Shown piece after piece: positions 16,367-25,017 of a DNA stretch of 44,348 nt. Within the stretch, counting starts at the first letter, position 1. Every line of letters begins with the position of its first letter. The DNA comes from Verrucomicrobiota bacterium (GTDB lineage Bacteria > Verrucomicrobiota > Verrucomicrobiia > Verrucomicrobiales > Verrucomicrobiaceae). Where the stretch lies: positions 1 to 44,348 of the forward strand of contig JAIOQF010000202.1 of assembly GCA_021413535.1 (NCBI GenBank), in the 5' to 3' direction. Below the pieces are notes generated by a model. That model saw only the letters and a program-made list of their open reading frames with translations. It was not told the DNA's origin and ran no database searches. A program made the translations under genes and the position numbers.

Positions 16367-18061
16367 ATGAGCCGACGAACTTCCTACATGGTCTTCGCCA
16401 CGATGGCTTTGTTCTTCGCGTGCTTTTTCGTCGCGCCCATCTGGACGACGTTGCGGGTGGCGTTTGCCGATGCGCACGGCGGATTCACCATGGATCACAT
16501 TTGGGAAGTGTTCCGGAATCCGCTCTACCGCGAGGGACTGTGGAACTCGTTTCTACTCGGTGTTTTTTCCACGCTGGGCTGCGTGCTGCTGGGCTTGCCG
16601 CTGGCGTTGATTTACACTCGCTACGATTTTCCCGGCAAGTCGGCGTTCAATTCCTTGCTGCTGCTGCCGATGATCATTCCGCCCTTTGTCGGAGCCATCG
16701 GAGTGCGCGCGATGATGGGGCAGGCCGGTGCGTTCAACAGCCTGCTGATCAAGCTGGGCCTGATGAGTGCGGAACATCCCGTGGACTGGCTGGGCAACAG
16801 TCAGATGACAGGAATGATCATCCTCAATGTGTTGACGCGCTTTCCCATTTTGTATCTGAATGCCACGGCCGCGTTGGCGAATCTGGATCCTGCCTTGGAG
16901 GAAGCGGCCGCCAATCTCGGTTGCAAACCCGCCGCGCGCTTCAGGAAGATCATCCTGCCGCTGATCATGCCGGGCGTTTTTGCAGGTGGCACCATCGTCT
17001 TCATCTGGTCGTTCACCGATCTCGGTGTGCCCTTGGTTTTTGACTTCGACCGCGTGACCGCCGTGCAGATTTTCAATCTGCTCAAGGACATCAGCGGCAA
17101 TGCGCTGCCCTATGCCTTGGTGGTGGTGATGCTGGTTTTCACCGTGCTGTGCTACGCGCTCAGCAAGATGTTGTTCGAGCGCGGCAACGCAGCCGGTGGC
17201 GGACGCGCGGTGACGGGGCGCGAGACCATCAAGCTGCCGACCGGAGCTACCTGGCTTTGCACGCTGCTGTTCGTGGTTACGATCGGGGTCATCTCGCTGC
17301 CGCATCTCGGCGTGCTGTTGCTGTCGGTCTCGACTGACTGGTATCGCACCGTGCTGCCCGAGGGATTCACGCTGCAGCATTATCGTGAGGTGCTCAGCTA
17401 CGACCTTACGCTCCGGGCCATCGCAAACAGCGTCAAATATGCCACTCTGGCGACCCTGCTTGATCTCGTGCTTGGCGTGAGTGTGGCTTATGTCTGCGTG
17501 CGCACAAAAATCTGGGGCCGGCAGATTCTCGATGCCATGGCCATGCTGCCGCTTGCCGTTCCGGGGCTGGTGATGGCCTTCGGTTATCTGGCCATGGCGC
17601 GCGAGGGCGAGGGTTTTCATTTTCTCATGATCGGTGAAAATCCCGCCATCCTGTTGATCATCGCCTATGCGGTGCGGCGGCTGCCTTATGTGGTGCGATC
17701 CGCCAGCGCTGGTTTCCAGCAGATCAATCCCGCGCTGGAGGATGCGGCGCAGAATCTTGGTGCATCACCACTGAAGGCGTTAGGAAAAATCACACTGCCG
17801 TTGATTGCGCCGAACTTAATTGCGGGCGGTCTGCTGGCATTTTCCTTCGCGATGCTGGAGGTGTCCGACTCCATGATACTTGCGCAACAGGCTGCGCATT
17901 TCCCGATCACCAAGGCTATTTATCAACTGGTAAGTTCCTTGGGCAACGGCCCGTTTCTCGCCGCCGCGCTGGGGGTGTGGGCCATGGTATTTTTAGGCAT
18001 CACGCTCATCGGCGCTGGCATGATGTTGGGCAAAAAGCTGGGTGCGATGTTCCGCGGGTGA
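16367..18061 (+). CDS. ABC transporter permease, fused double-domain (iron(III)/FbpB-like)
   Basis: The 564-residue protein holds two binding-protein-dependent permease domains in one chain, with about 12 membrane helices. Each half has the cytoplasmic EAA loop that docks the ATPase: EEAAANLGCKPAARFRKIILP at about residues 178-198 and EDAAQNLGASPLKALGKITLP at about 460-480. The arrangement is as in FbpB/ThiP-type importers. The upstream solute-binding gene is the expected partner. No ATPase gene follows: the next gene is on the opposite strand. The ATPase may be encoded elsewhere or shared. The start is the ATG giving MSRRTSYMVFATMAL. Confidence 0.93.
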   Translation: MSRRTSYMVFATMALFFACFFVAPIWTTLRVAFADAHGGFTMDHIWEVFRNPLYREGLWNSFLLGVFSTLGCVLLGLPLALIYTRYDFPGKSAFNSLLLLPMIIPPFVGAIGVRAMMGQAGAFNSLLIKLGLMSAEHPVDWLGNSQMTGMIILNVLTRFPILYLNATAALANLDPALEEAAANLGCKPAARFRKIILPLIMPGVFAGGTIVFIWSFTDLGVPLVFDFDRVTAVQIFNLLKDISGNALPYALVVVMLVFTVLCYALSKMLFERGNAAGGGRAVTGRETIKLPTGATWLCTLLFVVTIGVISLPHLGVLLLSVSTDWYRTVLPEGFTLQHYREVLSYDLTLRAIANSVKYATLATLLDLVLGVSVAYVCVRTKIWGRQILDAMAMLPLAVPGLVMAFGYLAMAREGEGFHFLMIGENPAILLIIAYAVRRLPYVVRSASAGFQQINPALEDAAQNLGASPLKALGKITLPLIAPNLIAGGLLAFSFAMLEVSDSMILAQQAAHFPITKAIYQLVSSLGNGPFLAAALGVWAMVFLGITLIGAGMMLGKKLGAMFRG

Positions 18062-18068
18062 CGCTGGA

Positions 18069-19394
18069 TCAATGGCCAGTTTTCGCGGCGATGGTGATGC
18101 GATTATAGCTAAACACCATGAGAATTCCGCCGATGATGCCAAACGGGGCCATGAAGTAGAAATAGTAGTCCCAGCTCTTGTCCAAAAGCTTGCCGAGAAT
18201 TAAACCTGCCAGACTGCCGCCGAAATATTGGAAGGAATCAATCAGACCCGAGGCAAATCCGGCCCGGCGCGCGCCGCCGATATCCATGGCCGCAGCCGTT
18301 CCAAGGATCGAATGCGTGGCATTGGCCGTGAATGAAATCAACACAAGGAAGATCACCGCGGCATTGGCGGAATGAACCTGCGCTGCCATTAAAATAAGGA
18401 TTGTCTCCATGAAATAAAGAATCGCGGCAACCGGCGCGCGATGGCCGTTAAAAACGATGTCCGAAACATAGCCGGAAACCAGTGAGCCCGCGGAGGCGAC
18501 GAACGGGATGAGGAATCCGACCCACTGGAATTGCGCCGAGTCCAACTGCACGTGGTAAACATCCTCAAGCAACCGAGGAAACCACTGGTCAACCCCCTGG
18601 CGCACCGCGCCGGTGCAGGCGTAGGCGCAGGCGGTGATCCATACGATGGGCATTCGCACGATGGTCAGGAAAACCTGCTTGATCGGCATTTCCACGGAAT
18701 CCGTATGCGGCTCGTCGGGATTGACGGCTGGGAAATCCGCATGTTCCGGCGTGTCCTTGACGATCAGTGCCATCATGACTGCGGCGACGCACGCGATCCC
18801 TGCCGGGATCCAGAACAGCCAGCGCCAGTGCAGCGCAGGAACATGCCACATGCCCAGAAAGGTGAACCCGGCGAGCACTGCGGGTCCCAGTTTGAAAATT
18901 CCGAACCTGCCGAGGTTGATCATGAATCCGAAGATGCCGGAAAATCTGCCGCGCTCGGTGTGGCTGAACCAGGCGGCATTGATCTTGATCATGCCTGGCG
19001 CGCCGAACGACTGCATGTAGCCGTCAATACCGCGGAGCACGACGAATAACCCGAGCATTCCCCAGAACGAGGCTGCGCCAAAAAGAACATTCATCACGAT
19101 CGTCCCTGCAGCACCCATGAGCATCGCGCGCTTGCCACCGTAATGGTCCGTCAGCAGACCGTTAATGATCTGGCCGAACGCGTAGGCGAGCAGCGCCGTG
19201 GTAATGATCAGGCCCATATCGCCCTTGGAAAATCCGAATTCCGCGCTGATGGACTTATTGGCCAGCGGCAGATTGTAGCGGCACATGTAGTATGACGTGT
19301 AGAGCAGGCCGATAAAGCCCCAGTTCAGCCCGCGACGAGCGCGGAAGCCGGGTGGATAGAGTGGCCGGTGGCCGGAGGAGGGGAGGTCAGACAT
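18069..19394 (-). CDS. MFS transporter, organophosphate:phosphate antiporter (GlpT/UhpT-like)
   Basis: The 441-residue protein has twelve predicted membrane helices and the OPA-family opening: a GLNWGFIGLLYTSYYMCRYN first helix, then FSKGDMGLIITTALLAYAFGQIINGLLTD. Family members exchange sugar phosphates or glycerol-3-phosphate for inorganic phosphate. The specific substrate is unknown. The start at the ATG giving MSDLPSSGHRPLYPP was preferred. Another ATG at 19445 would lie in a palindrome (19441-19459). It converges with the permease gene, eight bases apart, and is divergent from rpoA. Confidence 0.88.
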   Translation of the reverse strand: MSDLPSSGHRPLYPPGFRARRGLNWGFIGLLYTSYYMCRYNLPLANKSISAEFGFSKGDMGLIITTALLAYAFGQIINGLLTDHYGGKRAMLMGAAGTIVMNVLFGAASFWGMLGLFVVLRGIDGYMQSFGAPGMIKINAAWFSHTERGRFSGIFGFMINLGRFGIFKLGPAVLAGFTFLGMWHVPALHWRWLFWIPAGIACVAAVMMALIVKDTPEHADFPAVNPDEPHTDSVEMPIKQVFLTIVRMPIVWITACAYACTGAVRQGVDQWFPRLLEDVYHVQLDSAQFQWVGFLIPFVASAGSLVSGYVSDIVFNGHRAPVAAILYFMETILILMAAQVHSANAAVIFLVLISFTANATHSILGTAAAMDIGGARRAGFASGLIDSFQYFGGSLAGLILGKLLDKSWDYYFYFMAPFGIIGGILMVFSYNRITIAAKTGH

Positions 19395-19440
19395 TCGGTC
19401 ACGATAGAGAGTTTCACTGGCTCCTGTAAAGTATGAAGCG

Positions 19441-19459
19441 CACATTCCTGCAGAATGTG
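19441..19459. promoter_or_regulatory. Perfect palindrome in the MFS/rpoA divergent region
   Basis: CACATTC and GAATGTG arms of seven bases are separated by CTGCA. It sits 47-65 bases upstream of the preferred start of the MFS gene, an arrangement that suits an operator for a dimeric regulator of that transporter. A hairpin role is also possible. No factor is identified. Confidence 0.4.
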
Positions 19460-19568
19460 ATCGGCGACAGCGGAAGCGCGGTCGCTACTGGGGACACGAT
19501 TTTTCTTGCCAAAGTGCCCAGTTCGTGTTTGTTCCCGACCCTCGCGAGCCACGTTTAACACCGTCGGT

Positions 19569-19624
19569 CTTTGGGTTCCACAGTCACTCAAGTGATTGTG
19601 GAGCGCTCGTCCCAAAGGTAACCC
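19569..19624 (+). promoter_or_regulatory. Nested RNA hairpin in the rpoA leader
   Basis: The outer stem CTTTGGG (19569-19575) pairs with CCCAAAG (19611-19617). Inside, CCACAGTCACT (19578-19588) pairs with AGTGATTGTGG (19591-19601), eleven pairs with one G-U and a tiny loop. GGGTT (19573-19577) could alternatively pair with AACCC (19620-19624), making two mutually exclusive structures. The element ends about 18 bases before the rpoA start codon. A ribosomal-protein-type autoregulatory leader is the inferred role. Confidence 0.5.
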
Positions 19625-19642
19625 GGTCACCATCCAAAATAC

Positions 19643-20764
19643 ATGTCCATCCGTCTAGCTAGATTTGAAATGCCGACCCGCCTCGTGAAGAACGAGACGA
19701 CGGCCACCGAAACCTTCGGCCAGTTCGTCGCTGAGCCTTTTGACCGTGGCTACGGCCACACCATCGGCAACAGCCTCCGCCGCGTGCTCCTCTCCTCCTT
19801 GGAAGGCGCCGCCATCACCAGCGTCCGCATCAAGGGCGCGGAACACGAGTTTTCCACCTTGCCCGGCGTGCTGGAAGACGTCACCCAGATCGTTCTAAAC
19901 CTGAAGAAGGTGAAGTTCCAGCATTTCGAAAACAAGGAAACCCAGCTCCTCCAGATTCAGGCCGACAAAGAAGGCGTCGTGACCGCTGGCGATATCAAGG
20001 AGAACCAGCACTACCACGTCATCAACAAAGACCTGGTGATTTGCACTCTTGATCGCAAGGGCAAGTTCGAAGCCGAGATCGAAGTCAAAGTCGGTCGTGG
20101 TTTCGCCACCGGTGAAGAAAACAAGCGTTTGGACATGCCCATTGGCGTGATCCCGATTGACTCCATTTTTTCTCCCGTCACCCGCGTCAAATATGCCGTG
20201 GACTCCACCCGCGTGGGTCAGAACACCGACTATGACAAGCTCATCGTTGACGTCTGGACAGATGGCCGCATCAGCCCTCAGGACGCACTGACACAATCTT
20301 CCGCCATCCTGCGCCACCACCTCGACGTGTTCGTGAATTACGACGACAGCCTCGTTGAGTTCGACGCCGCGCCCGAAGCTCAGAGCGAGGAAAATCTCGA
20401 GCTGCGCAAGCTGCTCAACATGTCCGTCAACGAGATTGAACTCAGCGTTCGTGCCGCCAACTGCCTCAACAATGCCAACATCACCTCCGTCGGCCAGCTG
20501 GCCATGAAGACTGAGGCCGAGATGCTGCGCTACCGCAACTTCGGCAAGAAATCGCTCACCGAGATCAGAGAAAAGCTCAACGAACTCGGCCTTGGCCTGG
20601 GCATGAAGCTCGATCCATTGCTGCTTGAGCCCCTTCCTGGTGGCATTTCTATGCTGCGAGCTCCCGGCTTCCGCCGCGAAGATGAAGAAGAAGGCGGCGA
20701 TGCCGACAACTTCGCCCGGCTCATCAGCGCCAATCTTCCCGAAGACGGTGAAGACGAAAAATAA
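19643..20764 (+). CDS. rpoA: DNA-directed RNA polymerase subunit alpha
   Basis: The 373-residue subunit dimerises to start assembly of RNA polymerase and contacts promoters and activators through its C-terminal domain. Landmarks: EPFDRGYGHTIGNSLRRVLLSSLEGAAI at about residues 33-60, ITSVRIKGAEHEFSTLPGV, SPVTRVKYAVDSTRVGQNTDYDKL, the flexible linker, and the alpha-CTD ELSVRAANCLNNANITSVGQL with KKSLTEIREKLNELGLGLGM. An acidic tail follows. rplQ starts 34 bases downstream. rpsM, rpsK and rpsD, which commonly precede rpoA, are absent; a transporter lies there instead. Confidence 0.98.
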   Translation: MSIRLARFEMPTRLVKNETTATETFGQFVAEPFDRGYGHTIGNSLRRVLLSSLEGAAITSVRIKGAEHEFSTLPGVLEDVTQIVLNLKKVKFQHFENKETQLLQIQADKEGVVTAGDIKENQHYHVINKDLVICTLDRKGKFEAEIEVKVGRGFATGEENKRLDMPIGVIPIDSIFSPVTRVKYAVDSTRVGQNTDYDKLIVDVWTDGRISPQDALTQSSAILRHHLDVFVNYDDSLVEFDAAPEAQSEENLELRKLLNMSVNEIELSVRAANCLNNANITSVGQLAMKTEAEMLRYRNFGKKSLTEIREKLNELGLGLGMKLDPLLLEPLPGGISMLRAPGFRREDEEEGGDADNFARLISANLPEDGEDEK

Positions 20765-20798
20765 AACTGTGATCTCACCGACTCATTAATATAATTCC

Positions 20799-21308
20799 AT
20801 GACACACGGGAAAAAAATCTCAAAACTCCAGCGCAGGAAGAGCCATCGTGATGCTCTGATCAAAAACCTGTGCAAGAGCCTCATCGAGCATAATCGCATC
20901 CGCACCACGCTGGCCAAAGCCAAGGCGGTGGCGCCATTTGCGGAGAAACTCGTCACCCTCGGGAAACGTGCGCTCAAGCCCACCGGCAAAAATGAGCAGG
21001 AACGCGGTGCCAACGTGGTTCATCTGAACCGCCAAGCCTTCGCCAAGCTCCGTGACCGGGATCTGGTCTTCAAGCTCTTCCACAACATCGCGACGGCCTC
21101 CAAAGATCGTCCCGGCGGTTACACTCGCATCACCAAACTCGGCCAGCGGCAAGCAGACTCTGCTCCGATGGCGTTCATCGAGTGGGTGGATACCTTCGTT
21201 CAGAAAGAAGAAGCGGTCGAACCCGAAGCCGCTGCGGAAGTCGACGTGAAACCGAAGAAAGCTCCGAAAGCCAAAAAGGCCAAGGCAGAGAAGGCAGACA
21301 AAGCCTGA
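20799..21308 (+). CDS. rplQ: 50S ribosomal protein L17
   Basis: The 169-residue protein has the L17 core (KKISKLQRRKSHRDALIKNLCKSLIEHNRIRTTLAKAKAV, FAEKLVTLGKRAL, FHNIATASKDRPGGYTRITKLGQRQADSAPMAFIEWVD), reaching about residue 130. A Lys/Ala/Glu-rich tail of about 35 residues follows, longer than in E. coli L17 (127 aa). Such low-complexity tails are common on ribosomal proteins of this lineage type and are probably disordered. It is cotranscribed with rpoA and followed by an intrinsic terminator. Confidence 0.98.
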   Translation: MTHGKKISKLQRRKSHRDALIKNLCKSLIEHNRIRTTLAKAKAVAPFAEKLVTLGKRALKPTGKNEQERGANVVHLNRQAFAKLRDRDLVFKLFHNIATASKDRPGGYTRITKLGQRQADSAPMAFIEWVDTFVQKEEAVEPEAAAEVDVKPKKAPKAKKAKAEKADKA

Positions 21309-21335
21309 ACCGCGAGCAATTATCAACTAACAAAC

Positions 21336-21371
21336 AAAAAACGCGGTGGCTCCGGCCTCCGCGTTTTTTTT
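21336..21371 (+). terminator. Intrinsic terminator of rpoA-rplQ
   Basis: ACGCGGTGGC (21341-21350) pairs with GCCTCCGCGT (21355-21364) around the loop TCCG, with one T-T mismatch, followed by a run of eight T residues. An A-run precedes the stem, so it could also work on the other strand. Its position, about 30 bases after the rplQ stop, fits well. Confidence 0.9.
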
Positions 21372-21496
21372 GTAAAATTTCATTCAGATCTTAGTAGCAG
21401 ACGACGTGAGGAGGCTCGAATTTTTCATTGTAGGCGACACGCTGAACATCCATTTAAGGGCTTCGTTACCTTGGCAACTACCTCTGATATGGATGA

Positions 21497-22042
21497 CTAC
21501 TTCGCGCTGTCGCCGCCGCCTTCTTTCCACGTCCGACCGCGTCCCGAGGAAATGGCGGCCAACAAGCTTGCATAGAGTGAATTGATCGTGGCCTCATCTT
21601 GCACGGAATATTCAACGGTGTGAGCGTGCGTAGAGGCGGGATAATTTTTTACCACATTCAACCGGGCAGCATTCGGCGAGACCCGTGCTGCGGCCTGCTG
21701 GGCGGTGTCTTGGGCACGGTTCAAGAGGATCTGTCCGGCATTTAACGGCGTATCCTTGCCGGCGGGCTCGAAAAAGTAAAAGCGCGCAACCACAGCGGTA
21801 TCAGTGCCGATCGTCACCTCTACGACCCGGGCCACGCCATCGGATATATACTGATGCTTCGAGGCGCAGTTGATATGATTCAATTTCACTAAATAATGTC
21901 CGCCATTGGTGAAGCTTGCCTGCCAGAAATTTGGATTATTGCTATCGGTCGCTGGCGCAGGCGCTGGTGTCGGCGGGGTGGTCTGTGCGCTGGCGAGGGA
22001 GGCGAGAACGGTGAAGATGAAAATACGAAGGATGGTTTTCAT
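21497..22042 (-). CDS. Secreted protein of unknown function
   Basis: The 181-residue protein begins with a signal peptide (MKTILRIFIFTVLASLASA, cleavage predicted after ASA). A Pro/Ala/Thr-rich linker follows, then a mature domain with FWQASFTNGGHYLVKLNHINC and YISDGVARVVEVTIGTDTAVVARFYFFEP. No family is recognised. A single cysteine is present in the mature part. It is likely periplasmic or envelope-associated. It sits downstream of the spermidine-synthase-like gene on the same strand, with a dispersed repeat between them. Confidence 0.8.
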   Translation of the reverse strand: MKTILRIFIFTVLASLASAQTTPPTPAPAPATDSNNPNFWQASFTNGGHYLVKLNHINCASKHQYISDGVARVVEVTIGTDTAVVARFYFFEPAGKDTPLNAGQILLNRAQDTAQQAAARVSPNAARLNVVKNYPASTHAHTVEYSVQDEATINSLYASLLAAISSGRGRTWKEGGGDSAK

Positions 22043-22108
22043 TCAGTTGGTTGGGTGAGTTAATCAAGGATGGCATAGCGGCGGTTAAAGGGAAGGATAA
22101 ATCTGATG

Positions 22109-22146
22109 TTCAAAATCCGCAGATCGCGCCGATGAACGCAGATTTA
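22109..22146. repeat. Dispersed repeat, copy 2
   Basis: TTCAAAATCCGCAGATCGCG and the following CCGATGAACGCAGATT match, as reverse complement with small changes, the right arm of the repeat at 9467-9494 (AATCGGCGTCAATCTGCGG then ATTATTCAA). It lies within ten bases of the stop of the spermidine-synthase-like gene on the minus strand. No coding content. Confidence 0.5.
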
Positions 22147-22154
22147 ACATTAAG

Positions 22155-24167
22155 TCACTTTAACGCCTGAATCACATTATTGAAGTCATCCGTCCACACG
22201 CGACTGTCGGGGCGTGACTGAATGGCGCTGGCGGCATTGCGGATCTTGTCTACTTCGAGGAAATTTATACTCCTCGTGAGCAAGACCCATTCACTGGGGT
22301 ATTGCTTATTATCCTTTCTGTCTTCGATGATGCAGGCTGTTTTTAAATCGTGCGCGTCAGCGAGCCGCTGCAGAACTGGTGCGAGATCGAGCGATTTATT
22401 GGTGATATGAAAAGCCAGCACACCTTCGGGCGCGAGATGTTTCAGATATAGAGAAATAGCTTCGCGGGTCATTAGATGGACGGGGATGGCATCGCTGGAA
22501 AAAGCATCCACTGCCAGCACGATGAATTGCTGGCTGGGTTCACGCTCAAGATTGAGCCGAGCATCACCCAGCACGATCTCAATTTTTGCCGCGCTATCCT
22601 TGAGGTAACTGAAGTCACGCTGGGCGATTTCAATGACCGAGGGATTGATTTCATAAAAGCGGTATACGTCACCTCGCTTGCCATAGGTCGCGATAGTTCC
22701 TGCTCCCAGCCCTATGATTCCGACCCGGGCGTTCTTCTGGCCGAGTGCATTCAAGGTGCGACCGATGCCGGAATTGGCCGTGTAGTAGGTGCTAGGCACA
22801 CGGGAATAGCGACCGTTTGGGAACTGTTCTCCATGGACGGTAGTGCCGTCCGTCAGGGTGCGTTGGAAGTGATCGGCGTCACCGGGGTCGTTTTCCAGAA
22901 CGCGAACCACCCCGTAAAAATTGCGGGTGATCAGCTTCGCCTTGCTGGAGAACATCACAATTTTGAAGATGGAGGCTGACACTGTTATCAGGAGCAGACA
23001 AACGCCAGCCACCAGATATAACCGTCTGGCTCCTCGCATCTGATAAATCCAGAGTGCAGCCAAAGAAGCTAGGGCGACGGGGAGTTCATAAACACCGGAA
23101 AAAATATTTGGTGCGATGATGCCCACCAGCAGAGCGCCGATGGCCCCGCCCAGTGAGATCATCAGATAAAAGCGCGTCAGGTGCCGGGGAGCAGGACGCA
23201 GGCGGTTGAGTTCGCCATGGCAGAACATGCAGGACACGAAAAGTCCGTCTGAAAAGATGCTGATTTGGAGAATGAATCCCAAATCAAACTGATATTGCGC
23301 CAGACACCATGACATGATGACTAACATCACTCCAACCAAACTCATGATAATGTCGCGCTGATACCAGCCCCGACCATCGAAACACAGAATAAAGGTGAGG
23401 AGATAGATGCTGAGGGGCAGAACCCAGAGCAAAGGAATGGAAGCCACATCTTGCGTCAGATGATTGGTCACAGCGAGCAAGAGCACGGAACCCAATGCGG
23501 CCAGCGCAGCCCAGAGTAGTTGAGTGAAGAATGTGGGCGGTGGCTCGTGGGATTGATCCGGAAGTTGCATCGTCGGATTGACCGCAGTCGATCTCATTCC
23601 GCGCCAGGCGGTCGCGCAACACAGAATCGCGAATGCTGCGTAACCCAGCGACCAGAATCTAGCTTGTGTGATTGCGCCGATCCACCGTTCAATCACCAGC
23701 GGGTAGCCGAGCAACGCGATCATCGATGCCAAGTTTGACAGGGCAAACAAACGGTAGGGACTTTTATCCGGGCAAGCGCGCGCGAACCACGACTGCAACA
23801 AGGGACTGGTGGTGGAGAGCAAAAAAAACGGAAGTCCGATGGTAGCCGTGAGCAGCAGGAGAATTCTCAATGCGGGATTCTCCGCGCCAGTTGGCTTCCA
23901 ACTGGCGTCAGGAATAATCGGCAGCAGGGCCAGGCTGAGAACCAGCAGCACAGCGTGGATGATGCTTTGACGCCGGAGTGAAAACCAGCGGGTGATTCCA
24001 TCAGAATAGGCATACCCGAGCAGCAGCACGCTTTGAAAAAAAACCAGACATGTCGTCCATACTGCGGCGGAACCGCCGAACCACGGCAAAATTTGCTTGG
24101 CGATGATCAGTTGCAAAAGGAACAACAGAAACGCGCTGAGAAAAATAGTTGGTGAGTAAAGCAGCAT
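22155..24167 (-). CDS. Fused multi-pass membrane protein with spermidine synthase-like domain
   Basis: The 670-residue protein joins an N-terminal membrane region of about eleven helices (to about residue 430, opening MLLYSPTIFLSAFLLF and QILPWFGGSAAVWTTCLVFFQ) to a C-terminal class I methyltransferase fold of spermidine synthase type (VGIIGLGAGTIATYG at about 495, VLGDARLNLE, DAFSSDAIPVHLMTREA). Such fusions are widespread; their substrate is not established and polyamine synthesis is not assured. The ATG at 24167 fits the conserved N-terminus; an in-frame TTG 48 bases upstream would add a polar extension. It is divergent from bioD. Confidence 0.9.
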   Translation of the reverse strand: MLLYSPTIFLSAFLLFLLQLIIAKQILPWFGGSAAVWTTCLVFFQSVLLLGYAYSDGITRWFSLRRQSIIHAVLLVLSLALLPIIPDASWKPTGAENPALRILLLLTATIGLPFFLLSTTSPLLQSWFARACPDKSPYRLFALSNLASMIALLGYPLVIERWIGAITQARFWSLGYAAFAILCCATAWRGMRSTAVNPTMQLPDQSHEPPPTFFTQLLWAALAALGSVLLLAVTNHLTQDVASIPLLWVLPLSIYLLTFILCFDGRGWYQRDIIMSLVGVMLVIMSWCLAQYQFDLGFILQISIFSDGLFVSCMFCHGELNRLRPAPRHLTRFYLMISLGGAIGALLVGIIAPNIFSGVYELPVALASLAALWIYQMRGARRLYLVAGVCLLLITVSASIFKIVMFSSKAKLITRNFYGVVRVLENDPGDADHFQRTLTDGTTVHGEQFPNGRYSRVPSTYYTANSGIGRTLNALGQKNARVGIIGLGAGTIATYGKRGDVYRFYEINPSVIEIAQRDFSYLKDSAAKIEIVLGDARLNLEREPSQQFIVLAVDAFSSDAIPVHLMTREAISLYLKHLAPEGVLAFHITNKSLDLAPVLQRLADAHDLKTACIIEDRKDNKQYPSEWVLLTRSINFLEVDKIRNAASAIQSRPDSRVWTDDFNNVIQALK

Positions 24168-24260
24168 GATCGGCGAAGCTGAATCGGAGGTCGGTGAGAG
24201 TGCGTCTTGAATCAAGTCTTCTTCTTTGACCTTTCATTCTGTGAAGCCCAACATGAGCGA

Positions 24261-24920
24261 ATGAATCTCTTCATCACCGCGACTGATACCAACGCCGGCA
24301 AAACCTATGTCACGTGCCTGCTCCTCGAGGCTCTCAAGGCACAGAGTCGACGCGCGGTGGGTTTCAAGCCATTCTGCTGTGGTGGTCGTGAAGACTCAGT
24401 CGCACTGCTCAGCGCCAGCAGCGCTGGTTTAACGCTGGATGAAATTAATCCTGTCTGGCTCAAGACCCCCGCATCTCCTTACGCTGCCGCGCTGATCGAG
24501 AATCGTTTGCTCGACCTGGAGCGAGTTTCCGAGGCTTATCATGAACTGACCCACTCTTATGAAAATGTGATCGTCGAAGGCGTGGGCGGCTGGGAAGTTC
24601 CGCTGGCACCGCAATACACCTCCGCTGATTTTGCGGAGTCGCTCGGACTGCCGGTCGTGGTGGTGGTGAACAACAAGCTTGGTGCCTTGAATCACACCAT
24701 TCTTACTGTTAAGAATATTCAAGCGAGGCAGTTGCAATGCGCAGGACTCATCTTGAATCACGTCAGCGACGAGCGAGACCCCGCCAGCATACCGCATCGG
24801 ATGATTCTGGAAGACATGTTGGATGTTCCAGTGCTAGGCGAAGTCTTGCATGGTGAGACGGATGGCAGTGCACTTCTGGAAGCCTTGCAAGTGGCACGGC
24901 AGACCTCTGCCGAAATCTAA
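24261..24920 (+). CDS. bioD: Dethiobiotin synthetase
   Basis: The 219-residue ATP-dependent enzyme closes the ureido ring of dethiobiotin from diaminopelargonic acid and CO2, the penultimate step of biotin synthesis. The P-loop is TATDTNAGKTYV near residues 5-16. KPFCCGGREDS and the loop IVEGVGGWEVPL match the family's substrate and phosphate binding segments. The ATG giving MNLFITATDTNAG was preferred over an upstream frame to 24207 because it starts at the first beta strand. No bioA, bioB or bioF is nearby. Confidence 0.92.
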   Translation: MNLFITATDTNAGKTYVTCLLLEALKAQSRRAVGFKPFCCGGREDSVALLSASSAGLTLDEINPVWLKTPASPYAAALIENRLLDLERVSEAYHELTHSYENVIVEGVGGWEVPLAPQYTSADFAESLGLPVVVVVNNKLGALNHTILTVKNIQARQLQCAGLILNHVSDERDPASIPHRMILEDMLDVPVLGEVLHGETDGSALLEALQVARQTSAEI

Positions 24921-25017
24921 AACCATCACGTAGTGGTAAATGCGCAAATTCTGAAGTTCGGTAGAGGGCTGCCGAGCCACCTTGACCACGCTCCGTGCTG
25001 TGCGAAACTTCGCGCCT

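Noticed and set aside
16553..17620. A 355-codon minus-strand open frame inside the permease gene
   Set aside because: Its product is full of Gln, His and Arg, typical of the reverse of hydrophobic membrane codons, and the forward frame is a clear permease.
19506..19534. A possible sigma-70 promoter for rpoA starting with TTGCCA
   Set aside because: The -35-like hexamer is reasonable, but no acceptable -10 hexamer lies 16-18 bases downstream.
24928..24943. An imperfect palindrome (ACCATCACGTAGTGGT) after bioD
   Set aside because: One central mismatch and one wobble pair, short and without a second copy, so it is not convincing as an operator.
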